Assembly: GCA_039934035.1 (NCBI GenBank)
Contig: JBDTMZ010000171.1
Location: 1-64,000 of the forward strand
Direction of reading: 5' to 3'
Length of the DNA stretch: 64,000 bases
From: Solibacter sp039934035
GTDB taxonomy: Bacteria > Acidobacteriota > Terriglobia > Bryobacterales > Bryobacteraceae
Shown here: piece after piece, positions 8,537 through 16,930 of the stretch
Position numbering within the stretch: position 1 is the first letter of the stretch
Layout: the number at the start of each line of letters is the position of its first letter
Notes under the pieces: generated by a model
What the model was told of the DNA's origin: nothing
Databases searched by the model: none
The model's input: the letters and a program-made list of their open reading frames with translations, nothing else
Position numbers and translations under genes: made by a program

Positions 8537-9421
8537 ATGAAGCGTTTGCTTTTGTCCTCCGCCCTGCTTTCCTATGCGGCGTTTTCCCAGCCTCCGGCAG
8601 GCCCCAAGCCCGAATTCTTGTGGTCGAACGCCGCCCCGGGCGCACTGGGGACAGAAGACGCGGACAAGCCCACCTTGACCCCCTATGTGGTGCCAGCCGG
8701 GCGCGGCACGGGCACTGCGGTGATCGTTTGTCCGGGCGGTGGTTATTCGGGCCTTGCCACCGATAAAGAAGGCACCCAAATCGCCCAATGGTTGAACTCG
8801 CTGGGAGTCAGCGCGTTCGTCCTGAAGTACCGGCTGGGACCGAAGTATCACCACCCCGTCGAACTCGGCGATGCGCAGCGCGCCATTCGCACTGTGAGGT
8901 CGAAGGCCGCTGATTACCGCTTGATGCCCGACCGTATCGGCATCATGGGATTCTCGGCGGGCGGGCACCTGGCGGCGACGGCGGGGACGCATTTCGACAC
9001 GGTGAACGGCGACCCGTCGGACCCGATCGACAAGCTCAGCAGCCGTCCCGATTTCCTAATTCTCTGCTATCCGGTCATTACCATGGGCCCGCTGACGCAT
9101 GGCGGCTCGAAGCGCAACCTGCTCGGCGAGACCGCCGACCCCACGCTTGTGGAGAACCTCTCCAACGAGACTCAGGTGACCGCGCAGACTCCGCCCACGT
9201 TCCTGTTCCACACCACCAACGATGGTGCGGTGCCGATGGAGAATAGCGTGATGTTTTTCTCGGCGCTGCGCAAGGCCGGTGTGCCCGCGGAACTACACAT
9301 TTACGAGCGCGGACCGCATGGCGTGGGGTTGGCGCAAACCGACGAGGCTCTTTCGTCGTGGCCGGCGCGCCTGGCGGACTGGCTGCGCATTCACGGCCTT
9401 TTGAATCCGGCACCCCGGTAA
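8537..9421 (+). CDS. Secreted alpha/beta-hydrolase (esterase, BD-FAE/acetyl-xylan type)
   Basis: This is a 294-residue protein with a signal peptide (MKRLLLSSALLSYAAFSQ). Motifs are VCPGGGYSGLA (oxyanion loop), GFSAGGHLA with nucleophile Ser140, and a late GPHGVGLA carrying the catalytic His. The family includes acetyl-xylan and feruloyl esterases that deacylate plant polysaccharides in the periplasm or outside the cell. It stands alone between the S41 protease and the helicase. Confidence 0.85.
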   Translation: MKRLLLSSALLSYAAFSQPPAGPKPEFLWSNAAPGALGTEDADKPTLTPYVVPAGRGTGTAVIVCPGGGYSGLATDKEGTQIAQWLNSLGVSAFVLKYRLGPKYHHPVELGDAQRAIRTVRSKAADYRLMPDRIGIMGFSAGGHLAATAGTHFDTVNGDPSDPIDKLSSRPDFLILCYPVITMGPLTHGGSKRNLLGETADPTLVENLSNETQVTAQTPPTFLFHTTNDGAVPMENSVMFFSALRKAGVPAELHIYERGPHGVGLAQTDEALSSWPARLADWLRIHGLLNPAPR

Positions 9422-9679
9422 TTCCTGCTGCTCAGAGCCTGGCCGTGGGCTTGGGCCATTTTGTGGGCCTCCGGCCTGCCGCCCGCTTTAGGCGGCGCGA
9501 GCATCCGTGATGGCTTGCCAGGTCGCACAAGGCTGGCTTGGCGTCCCGGTGAATCACCTGCTGCGCGGAGCCGCGCCGGAGTGATAAACTACACATGTTA
9601 GTTCCCTCAGCGAGTTGACTTCCAACTTCCCGCTCCTGCTGCATCGCTCGTGGGTTCACTTCAGGCCAAAAGGAAAGCC

Positions 9680-9787
9680 ATGATCGATCCAGTACTTCTG
9701 TTGATCTTATTGACCGTTGTAGTCATCGCGCTGCTGGCGCCTCCGGGACCCGGAACGCCGCTGCGCGCGCCCGCCGGCGCCCGCTAA
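9680..9787 (+). CDS. Small single-span membrane peptide (35 aa)
   Basis: The ATG at 9680 follows an AGGAAAG ribosome binding site (9671-9677) at very short spacing and opens 35 codons ending in TAA (9785-9787). Residues 4-20 (PVLLLILLTVVVIALLA) form one hydrophobic span; the tail is Pro/Gly/Arg-rich. No family is recognised. It lies 57 bp before the helicase gene. It could be a real small membrane protein or a chance frame. Confidence 0.45.
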   Translation: MIDPVLLLILLTVVVIALLAPPGPGTPLRAPAGAR

Positions 9788-9844
9788 CTGCCGTTAATCG
9801 GCCGTATTGGCGCGGCTGCGTGGTAAAATAGATATTTCCCCTTC

Positions 9845-12208
9845 ATGGATTTCCTCAAAGGGCTTAATGCGCAACAGCGCGAAGCCGTTAGCCACATCGA
9901 CGGACCCTTGCTGATTCTCGCTGGAGCGGGCAGCGGCAAGACGCGCGCAATTACCCACCGCATCGCACACATCATCACCACACGGCACGTCCCGCCCTCG
10001 GCGGTCCTGGCAGTCACTTTCACCAATAAGGCAGCCAAAGAGATGCGCGCCCGCGTGGATACGCTCTTGGAAGATCTGAATCTGGATTCCTCTCCCAACC
10101 TGAGTACCTTTCACTCGTTTTGCGTACGCATGCTGCGGCGGGATGGCGACCCGCTGGCGCGCGTGCGCCCGGGCTTCACCCGCCGCTTCAGCATCTACGA
10201 CGATGACGATCAACTGGTGATCATCAAAGCCGCCTACCGCACGTTGGGACTCGAAGAGAAAGAGTTCATCCAATATCGCGCCGCGCTTTCGCGGATTAGC
10301 CACGCGAAGAATACCAAGACCACTGCCGAAGATCTGTATAGGCAGGCCGCCAACAAAGAGGCTGAAGCCGTCGCCGCTCTTTTCCAGCAGTATGAGAAGG
10401 CGCTGCGCAATGCGAATGCGCTGGATTTCGACGATCTCCTGCTGGAGTCGGTGCGCCTGTTGGAGACCGACGAAGCGACCCGCGACGCCTATAACCGCCG
10501 CCTCGCTTACGTCATGATCGACGAATACCAGGACACGAACCGGACGCAGTATGAACTCATGCGCCTGCTCACCGAGAAGCAGGGCAATGTCTGCGTGGTG
10601 GGCGACGAAGATCAGTCGATCTATAGCTGGCGCGGCGCCGATATCAAAAACATTCTGGATTTCGAGCACGATTATCCGGGCGCGAAGACCATTCGCCTGG
10701 AACAGAACTACCGTTCGACCAAGAACATTCTGGCGGCGGCAGGCGCTGTCGTGGAGCATAATAAGGCGCGCAAGGGTAAGACGCTGTGGACCGATGCCGC
10801 TGCGGGCGATAAGATCGGCCTTTACGGTGGTCACGATGCGGAGAACGAAGCGCTCTTCGTCGCCGACGCAACAGAAAGATTCCTGGCCTCGAACCCGGCC
10901 GAGCAGGTGGCGATTTTGTACCGCACCAACTCGCAATCGCGCCAGATTGAAGAGGCGCTGCGGCGCTACGGGCGCAAGTACAACGTCGTGGGCGGGTTCA
11001 GCTTCTATCAGCGCGCGGAAATCCGCGACGTGCTGGCCTATCTGAAACTGGCGGCGTCCAACTCGCATTCCGTCAGCCTGACCCGCATCATCAACACCCC
11101 GGCGCGAGGCATCGGGCGCACTACGGTGGAGCAGATCGAAAAGTACTCCCAGGATCATGGACTGAACCTGTGGCAGGCGATCGAGCGGATTATCGACGAT
11201 CAGCAACTCTCCACGCGCTCGCAGTCTTCATTGGTGATTTTCCGCAATTTGATTCAGGAGCTTTCGCTGGTGGCGAGTTCTTCGTCGCTGCCCGATCTGA
11301 TTCGCTTTATCCTGGACCGCACGGGCTATAAGAACATGCTCCAGCAGGAGAAGACTCCCGAATCGGAGACCCGCCTGGAGAACCTCGGGGAACTGGTCAA
11401 CGCTGCGGCGGAAGCGCAGCAGCGCGACGAAAGTATCGCCGATTTTCTGGATCACGCCGCCCTGGTGGCGGATGCCGACGCTTTTGACGAGCGGGCCACC
11501 GTCACATTGATGACCCTCCACAACGCGAAGGGCCTGGAATTCCCGTTGGTGTTCCTGACCGGCATGGAATTGGGTTTGTTCCCGCACAGCCGCAGCATGA
11601 ATTCCGAAGAGGCGCTGGAGGAAGAGCGGCGGCTTTGCTACGTCGGCATGACCCGGGCGCGCGTACGGCTGATTCTGACCTGGGCTCGGTTCCGCCGCCG
11701 CTTCGGAGGCGGCGAGCAGGAGCGCTCCACGCCCAGCCCGTTCCTACGCGAGGTGCCGGAAGAATACGTGATGAACCTCGGACCTGGCGAAGCCGCCGGC
11801 GAGATCAATTTGCATGCCGAGCGCCACGATGTGCGGCAATCCGCCCGGCGCAACACGTACACCGGTAAGACCTACAATTCGCTGGACAATATTTCGCAGT
11901 TTTTCGGGGAGCGCGGGCTGCCGTTCAAGCCGTCACAGCCGGTCGCGCCCAAGCCCGACTTGCGCACGCCGCCCCAGTATCCCAGGCCGGCAGCCGCTGG
12001 CTCCTATCCGCAGCGGACGCAGCCCGTGGCGCCTGTCGCGCCCAAAACGCCTGCTCGTACCGGTATGGTCGTCGAACACCCAAAATATGGCACCGGGACC
12101 GTGGTGCGGCGCGAAGGGGATGGCGATGATGCTAAGATCACTGTTAACTTTCCTCGCTACGGCTTGAAGAAGCTAATTGAAAAGTACGCTGGATTGAAAA
12201 GAAACTGA
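9845..12208 (+). CDS. pcrA: UvrD/PcrA-type superfamily 1 DNA helicase
   Basis: The 787-residue protein carries the full SF1A set: Q-like LNAQQREAV, Walker A AGAGSGKT (26-33), Ia AVTFTNKAAKEMR, II DEYQDTN (near 226), III VGDEDQSIYSWRGAD, IV LEQNYRS, V TLMTLHNAKGLEF and VI EERRLCYVGMTRAR. The C-terminus has a PcrA-like tail with a small KYGTGTVVRREG domain that contacts RNA polymerase in related proteins. It should act as a 3'-5' helicase in excision repair and restart. Its TGA overlaps the ATG of the next small gene by one base. Confidence 0.95.
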   Translation: MDFLKGLNAQQREAVSHIDGPLLILAGAGSGKTRAITHRIAHIITTRHVPPSAVLAVTFTNKAAKEMRARVDTLLEDLNLDSSPNLSTFHSFCVRMLRRDGDPLARVRPGFTRRFSIYDDDDQLVIIKAAYRTLGLEEKEFIQYRAALSRISHAKNTKTTAEDLYRQAANKEAEAVAALFQQYEKALRNANALDFDDLLLESVRLLETDEATRDAYNRRLAYVMIDEYQDTNRTQYELMRLLTEKQGNVCVVGDEDQSIYSWRGADIKNILDFEHDYPGAKTIRLEQNYRSTKNILAAAGAVVEHNKARKGKTLWTDAAAGDKIGLYGGHDAENEALFVADATERFLASNPAEQVAILYRTNSQSRQIEEALRRYGRKYNVVGGFSFYQRAEIRDVLAYLKLAASNSHSVSLTRIINTPARGIGRTTVEQIEKYSQDHGLNLWQAIERIIDDQQLSTRSQSSLVIFRNLIQELSLVASSSSLPDLIRFILDRTGYKNMLQQEKTPESETRLENLGELVNAAAEAQQRDESIADFLDHAALVADADAFDERATVTLMTLHNAKGLEFPLVFLTGMELGLFPHSRSMNSEEALEEERRLCYVGMTRARVRLILTWARFRRRFGGGEQERSTPSPFLREVPEEYVMNLGPGEAAGEINLHAERHDVRQSARRNTYTGKTYNSLDNISQFFGERGLPFKPSQPVAPKPDLRTPPQYPRPAAAGSYPQRTQPVAPVAPKTPARTGMVVEHPKYGTGTVVRREGDGDDAKITVNFPRYGLKKLIEKYAGLKRN

Positions 12209-12366
12209 TGAACACTAAGACCGTAACCGAAAAGACTGAACGTAAGACGTTGAAGCGCACTGCCCGCAAGAAGGCGGCGCCCAAGGCGAAGCGCGCCGCG
12301 GGCGTAGCCCGTGGATCCACGAAGAAGAAGATCCGTCACCAGGCACAGGGCCAGCGTAAACGCTAG
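12208..12366 (+). CDS. Very basic 52-residue peptide coupled to the helicase
   Basis: TGATG at 12206-12210 joins the helicase stop to this ATG, giving a translationally coupled frame of 52 codons ending in TAG at 12364-12366. About 40 percent of residues are Lys or Arg, with few hydrophobic residues and blocks such as KRTARKKAAPKAKRAA and GSTKKKIRH that resemble histone H1 tails. It is too short for most gene finders. It may bind nucleic acid or ribosomes; no family can be named. Confidence 0.6.
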   Translation: MNTKTVTEKTERKTLKRTARKKAAPKAKRAAGVARGSTKKKIRHQAQGQRKR

Positions 12367-12536
12367 CTGAGACTCCTTGCGCGCGGCGGTCTGCCTGAAG
12401 GGGCGGGCCGCTGCCGCTCGACTATTTCCCGGTACATCGCTCTCACGCGCTGTAGATAGCCGCATCCCGACCCGGAACATTCCGGCGGGCCGGGCTCTGC
12501 GCGTGAAGGCGTGCCTTCCCCTACCCGCTTATATTG

Positions 12537-14039
12537 CTACTTGCCGGGCGCATCCGGGCGGCGCAGCAGACTGTGGCGGTACCCGTAGGCAAAGTACAGC
12601 ACCAGCCCGATGACCAGCCATGCGCCGAAGCGTTCCCATGCCTGGTCCGGCAGTCCCTTCATGATGAACAGGCAGGCAAGCGCCGAGAGCACGCAGACCG
12701 GCCAGACCAGCGGCACGCGGAATGGACGGGGACGGTCTGGTTCTTTGTAGCGCAGCACCAGCACGCCAATGCTGACCAGCATAAACGCGAAAAGCGTCCC
12801 GATGTTGGTGAGGTCGTAGGTCTCGCCGGCATCGCCAATCAGCGCCCAGAGGCCCACGAAGATGCCGGTGAGCAGGGTGGTGGCCCACGGAATGCGGGTG
12901 CGCGGGTGGAGTTTCGCCGCCCACTGGGGCAGCAGTCCATCACGCGCCATGGCGAAGAAAATGCGCGGCTGGCCGTATTGGAAAACCAGTAGTACTGCGG
13001 ACATGGAGATGGCCGCTCCCAGTGCGACAATCCAGCCGACGGTTTTGAACCCGGCCAGGTCCAGCGCGTGGGCGAGCGGATCGGCGGTCTGCGCCAGTTC
13101 CTTGTACGGCACCATGCCGGTAAGCACAAAGCCCACTACCACGTAAATCAACGTGCAGATCGCCAGTCCGCCCAGAATTCCGATTGGCAGATTGCGTTGC
13201 GGATTGATTGTCTCTTCGGCGGCGGTGGAGATCGCGTCGAACCCGATATACGCGAAAAACACGATGGCGGCCCCGTGGTGAATGCCCGTGAAGCCATTGG
13301 GTGCGAAGGGATGCAGGTTTGCACCGTTGATGTGCGTGATGCCCACACCCACAAAAAGGGCGAGTGCCGCCAGTTTGATCACCACCATGATGTTGTTGGC
13401 CGTGGCGCTTTCGCGCGCGCCGCGCAACAGCAGCCAGGTGATCAGCATCACGATGCCGAAGGCAGGCACATTCACCAGCACCGGCACTCCCAGGATGTGC
13501 GGAGCGGAATCCAGCAGGCCGTGGAGCTTGGGGTCAGGGCTGAGCAGCGCGGTACGGTAGCCCGTGGTCAGCCAGCTTGGAAAGTGGACGCCAATGCCGG
13601 TGACCAGCGTGTTGAAGTAGTCCCCCCAGGAAATAGCCACGGCCACATTGCCCACCGCATATTCCAATATCAGGTCCCAGCCGATAATCCAGGCGACCAG
13701 TTCGCCCAGCGTGGCGTAGGAGTACGCGTAGGCGCTGCCGGCTTGCGGGATCATGGAGGCCAGTTCGGCGTAGCAGAGTCCCGCGAGTGCGCAGGCGCCG
13801 CCCAGCAGGAGGAACGAGAAGACCAGTGCCGGCCCCGCTCCCGCGCGGATTACCTCGCCATTCGGGCCCAGTTGACCCGCCGCCGCCGTCCCAATCGCCC
13901 CGAAGATGCCGGCGCCGATTACCGCTCCGATCGCCAGCATGATCAGGTCCCCGGCGCCGAGCGAGCGTTTCAGCCCTTTTCCGCCTTCGGTCTCGGCGAT
14001 CAGCGCTGCGATCGGCTTGCGCCGAAATAGTTGTGACAT
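12537..14039 (-). CDS. APC-superfamily amino acid permease
   Basis: The 500-residue protein has about 12-14 hydrophobic spans. The N-terminal motif GAGDLIMLAIGAVIGAGIFG is the substrate-binding TM1 of amino acid-polyamine-cation transporters, and FFAYIGFDAISTAAEE is the conserved TM6 region of the cationic amino acid transporter group (YfnA/CAT-like). It likely imports an amino acid by proton symport. It is monocistronic, convergent with the helicase unit and divergent from the next membrane protein. Confidence 0.9.
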   Translation of the reverse strand: MSQLFRRKPIAALIAETEGGKGLKRSLGAGDLIMLAIGAVIGAGIFGAIGTAAAGQLGPNGEVIRAGAGPALVFSFLLLGGACALAGLCYAELASMIPQAGSAYAYSYATLGELVAWIIGWDLILEYAVGNVAVAISWGDYFNTLVTGIGVHFPSWLTTGYRTALLSPDPKLHGLLDSAPHILGVPVLVNVPAFGIVMLITWLLLRGARESATANNIMVVIKLAALALFVGVGITHINGANLHPFAPNGFTGIHHGAAIVFFAYIGFDAISTAAEETINPQRNLPIGILGGLAICTLIYVVVGFVLTGMVPYKELAQTADPLAHALDLAGFKTVGWIVALGAAISMSAVLLVFQYGQPRIFFAMARDGLLPQWAAKLHPRTRIPWATTLLTGIFVGLWALIGDAGETYDLTNIGTLFAFMLVSIGVLVLRYKEPDRPRPFRVPLVWPVCVLSALACLFIMKGLPDQAWERFGAWLVIGLVLYFAYGYRHSLLRRPDAPGK

Positions 14040-14181
14040 CAGAGGGATTCTAGCAAACTACGAACGGGGGGCTCTTTGCGGTCACGGATTCGGCGGTTTC
14101 GGAGTGGTTCGATAGCACCAAAGAGTTACCTAAAGCTAGCAGGAACACCGTGATGAACATGTTACACTAGCGAAAAAACTT

Positions 14182-14202
14182 GGTCCTGCAACGAACAGGA
14201 CC
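14182..14202 (+). other. Hairpin in the leader of the 14223 gene
   Basis: GGTCCTG (14182-14188) pairs with CAGGACC (14196-14202) around a 7-nt loop, 9 nt before the GGAGG ribosome binding site. It is a compact leader hairpin without a following T-run. It could stabilise the mRNA or gate translation. Confidence 0.35.
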
Positions 14203-14222
14203 GGAGTTCTGGAGGATTCCAA

Positions 14223-14810
14223 GTGTCTAACACGAATGTGCCACGGTTGGCGGGTCTACTGACGCTCTGCGTGCTGCTTTTGGCAACTCCCAGGCCGGCG
14301 TATGCCTACGTCGATCCGGGGAGCGGTGCTATGGTTTGGCAAGTGGTGGCGGCAGGGGTGATCGGCAGTCTGTTCTACGTCCGCAAGATCTTCACCTGGG
14401 TCCGTGATCACCTCGGGTTCCGCTCTGCCAGAGTCACAGGGTTTCTCTTTGCGAGCCTGTTCGCCTTGATTGCGTCGCCCCTTACGGTCACGCTTTTTGA
14501 CGGGCACCCATTGCCGCGTTTCAATGATCTTTTCCTGGTCGGAATCGTACTCACGACGTATCTGTTTACCTGGGAATCCGCCATCTACCTGCTGGTGATT
14601 TCGCTGGGCGTTTCCGCGTGGATCCTGCCTCCCACCGGCAGTTTCACGATCCTCGGCTTCACGGATTGGTACCGGTTCATTTCCTTTGCCCTGGTTTCGG
14701 TCGTGATGGTGGTGTTGATCACCCGCCTGAAGGGCCAGGTACCGCGCAGTCCCGAACGCGTGGAACGGTCCGCGCTGCGCATGCACAGCGCCGCGGCAGG
14801 CGCGGACTAA
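14223..14810 (+). CDS. Membrane protein of unknown function
   Basis: The start is GTG at 14223, preceded by a good GGAGG at 14211-14215. The 195-residue protein has a signal-like first span, then YVDPGSGAMVWQVVAAGVIG, a motif seen in acidobacterial proteins near exopolysaccharide genes, and about five transmembrane segments in total (peaks near residues 8-28, 40-58, 75-95, 105-125, 140-165). The C-terminus is charged and cytosolic-looking. No function can be assigned. Confidence 0.7.
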   Translation: MSNTNVPRLAGLLTLCVLLLATPRPAYAYVDPGSGAMVWQVVAAGVIGSLFYVRKIFTWVRDHLGFRSARVTGFLFASLFALIASPLTVTLFDGHPLPRFNDLFLVGIVLTTYLFTWESAIYLLVISLGVSAWILPPTGSFTILGFTDWYRFISFALVSVVMVVLITRLKGQVPRSPERVERSALRMHSAAAGAD

Positions 14811-14832
14811 ACGCCCGCCGCTTCCATCCGGG

Positions 14833-16113
14833 CTAGCGTTCAGTTTGGCTGGCGAGCGGGTAAGACAAGCTCTCCAACAGCCATTCCCGGTTCTGCCGGA
14901 CGTCATCCAGCAATCGCTGATTGAGCACTGCCCGCTGTTCGAACAGGCGATAACCGTCGCGTGGACGCAGGTAGCCACGTGCCTTGGGTTCGCGGGCGAA
15001 GAGAGCTTCCTCGCCCTCCGAATGGGCCAGTTCCTCATAGCGGGCGCGGTTCTCGAACAGCGCTTTCATTAGAAATGGCATCACCACCGAGTAATCCCCC
15101 TGCATGCTCTCGGTGGTCTGCAGGTAGGTATCTTTGTCGACTTTGCCCCAGGTCACGGCTTCAGCGGGCGGACAGGACGATAGCGACCCGTCAGTGACCG
15201 GCGCGGTCACAATCTGCACGTCGAACTGATAGCCGCGCACGTTGGGGAGTCCGAGCACCTGGCCGAGCGCGGGTTCCGGTTGCAGGTTGTAATTCTTTGG
15301 CACGCCGCCACCCAGGATCACGGTGCCGAGTGCGTGGGCCGGGTGATCGAACAATCCCCAGCGGTGATAGGCACAGGCTTCGAAGACTTCGGCATGCAGG
15401 TCGAGATCGAAGCCGTATTCCGGAAGGATGCCGGCCTGCCGCATGGCCCACAGCTTCATAGAATTAAGGAACACGCTGCCATCACCGGGAGCCCCGACGA
15501 AAATCGGCACGGCCCGCCGGTAACAGGTGGACAGCAACCCCGGCGTGACTCCGTTCTGTTCTTCCTGCGCGGCATACTGTCTGCCCAGCAGGTAGCGCAA
15601 TTCCGTGCCCGTCATCTTTCGCTGGAATTCGGGGAGCGCGAGCACGGCGGAGAGGAAGCGGTCCTGATCGAGCAGAACGCCCTCGTCGAAGGCCATATCG
15701 GTGACTCGGATGGTGCCTTCGTCGCGCAGCGCGGCGTCATCGCTATTGATGGAGACTTCGTGGATAGGGCCGGATTTGTACGCGTCCAGACTGCGGTGTC
15801 CATCGTGATAGCAAACCGCATCGGTCGTGCTGAGGTAGGCGACCCAACCGGTCTCGAGCAGGGGAATCAGCCAGGTGTGGTGCTGCCCGGAAACCGTGAC
15901 CGGGCCGGCGATGGCCAGCGTCAGGGGGCAGCCCATGCCGATGGCGCGATCCACAATCTGATAGATACGCCGCAGGTAGGCGCCGCCGAAGGCGGGCAGG
16001 CAATGGAGGAAGATCTCGTCCATGGTGCTGCATTCGTCGACCCGCTTGGTTTTGACATATTTGCGTGGTCCAGGGCACGGGTGGTCGTGTGAATGAAGCA
16101 TCAATTTGAACAT
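14833..16113 (-). CDS. Deoxyhypusine-synthase-family protein
   Basis: Starting at the ATG at 16113 the protein has 426 residues. It has features of the DHS fold: PVTVSGQHH, PIFVGAPGDGSVFLN, the NAD-site GGGVPKNYN and, most tellingly, AVTWGKV, equivalent to the SWGK active-site lysine of eukaryotic DHS (here Lys324). Known relatives transfer the aminobutyl group of spermidine to eIF5A lysine or to another amine, as in homospermidine synthase; bacteria lack canonical eIF5A, so the acceptor is unknown. The frame is open to 16230, but that would overlap the upstream regulator gene. It lies 55 bp downstream of the DtxR-like gene on the same strand. Confidence 0.75.
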   Translation of the reverse strand: MFKLMLHSHDHPCPGPRKYVKTKRVDECSTMDEIFLHCLPAFGGAYLRRIYQIVDRAIGMGCPLTLAIAGPVTVSGQHHTWLIPLLETGWVAYLSTTDAVCYHDGHRSLDAYKSGPIHEVSINSDDAALRDEGTIRVTDMAFDEGVLLDQDRFLSAVLALPEFQRKMTGTELRYLLGRQYAAQEEQNGVTPGLLSTCYRRAVPIFVGAPGDGSVFLNSMKLWAMRQAGILPEYGFDLDLHAEVFEACAYHRWGLFDHPAHALGTVILGGGVPKNYNLQPEPALGQVLGLPNVRGYQFDVQIVTAPVTDGSLSSCPPAEAVTWGKVDKDTYLQTTESMQGDYSVVMPFLMKALFENRARYEELAHSEGEEALFAREPKARGYLRPRDGYRLFEQRAVLNQRLLDDVRQNREWLLESLSYPLASQTER

Positions 16114-16168
16114 AGCAGACTCGTGCGAAACGGCTGAGCCGCGCAGGCTCGGCAGCGCGGCGCAAACC

Positions 16169-16855
16169 CTATCCCTGACTCGCCTGCGGTCCGCCGCCCT
16201 TGGTCCGTGCGACCCAAATCCGCTTCGCAACCGATGCGCCCAACTGAACCGTGAGGCCCTTCATCTTCAGCGTCACCGTCTCGTCATAGTTGCGGCCCAC
16301 CCACGAGAAACACACTCCGGGGCAAAGGTGAAGATGGTCGAGGAACTCCATCATCTGGCGATCCCGCTCATACACGCTCACCAGGCGGAATTCGCCGGGA
16401 GCCTTGACTTCATCCAGTAATATCCAGCCTCGCGCCCGACGATCCTGCTGGGTGTCGGCTCGCACCGAGTTACCGTGCGGGCAGGTCTTACCCGTTCCGA
16501 GCACCGCAAGCAGCCTGCGCTCGAAGTCCTCGGACACTGCGTGCTCCAGCCGTTCGGCTTCGTCGTGGACCTTGTACCACTCCATCCGGAACATCTCGGT
16601 GAGCATACGCTCGATCAGGTGGTGGCGTAGCAGCAGCCGGTCGGCGATTTCGCTGCCCGGCTTGGTCAACGAGATCCTCCCGTCCTTGCCCACCTTGATC
16701 AGACCGTCCCGATTCAAACGTTGCAGGCCCGCAGTCACGGCGGGAGGCGTAATCTGCAGCCATCGGGCGAGCGTCGCTGAGATGACGGTTTCCCCTTCGG
16801 CCTCCGCCTCGGCGATGGTCTTCAGGTAGTTCTCTTTGGAAATCGTGATCTTCAT
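16169..16855 (-). CDS. DtxR/MntR-family metal-dependent repressor
   Basis: The 228-residue protein has an N-terminal winged HTH (residues 1-65: SATLARWLQITPPAVTAGLQRL), the dimerisation/metal domain (RHHLIERMLTEMF, HDEAERLEHAVS) with CPHG at 125-128, and a FeoA/SH3-like C-terminal domain to about 225. The three-domain layout is that of DtxR/IdeR and long MntR proteins. Fe2+ or Mn2+ would be the co-repressor. It is divergent from an outer-membrane protein gene, with a CATAG palindrome in between, and upstream of the DHS-like gene. Confidence 0.9.
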   Translation of the reverse strand: MKITISKENYLKTIAEAEAEGETVISATLARWLQITPPAVTAGLQRLNRDGLIKVGKDGRISLTKPGSEIADRLLLRHHLIERMLTEMFRMEWYKVHDEAERLEHAVSEDFERRLLAVLGTGKTCPHGNSVRADTQQDRRARGWILLDEVKAPGEFRLVSVYERDRQMMEFLDHLHLCPGVCFSWVGRNYDETVTLKMKGLTVQLGASVAKRIWVARTKGGGPQASQG

Positions 16856-16876
16856 GCAATCGCCCTTTACGCCGAC

Positions 16877-16914
16877 TTCACCATAGTTAATGCTATGATC
16901 TTCACTATACCTAA
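16877..16914. promoter_or_regulatory. MntR-like operator between regulator and outer-membrane gene
   Basis: CATAG-TTAATG-CTATG (16882-16897) is a palindrome like the MntR box of enterobacteria, whose half-sites are also CATAGC/GCTATG. An imperfect direct repeat of its left arm (TTCACCATAGTTAA at 16877, TTCACTATACCTAA at 16901) lies 24 bp on. The site is 21 bp from the regulator start on one side and about 17 bp from the porin ATG on the other. Confidence 0.55.
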
Positions 16915-16930
16915 TTCAGAGGCGCACTCT

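Noticed and set aside
9794..11206. Long open frame antisense to the helicase
   Set aside because: Shadow of the pcrA gene; composition rich in Arg, His and Gln without domains.
16114..16230. N-terminal extension of the deoxyhypusine-synthase-like gene
   Set aside because: It would overlap the regulator gene by 62 bp, and its residues are unlike the family.
16895..16930. Upstream ATG as start of the outer-membrane gene
   Set aside because: It lies within the CATAG palindrome, and the added residues would mask the signal peptide starting at 16931.
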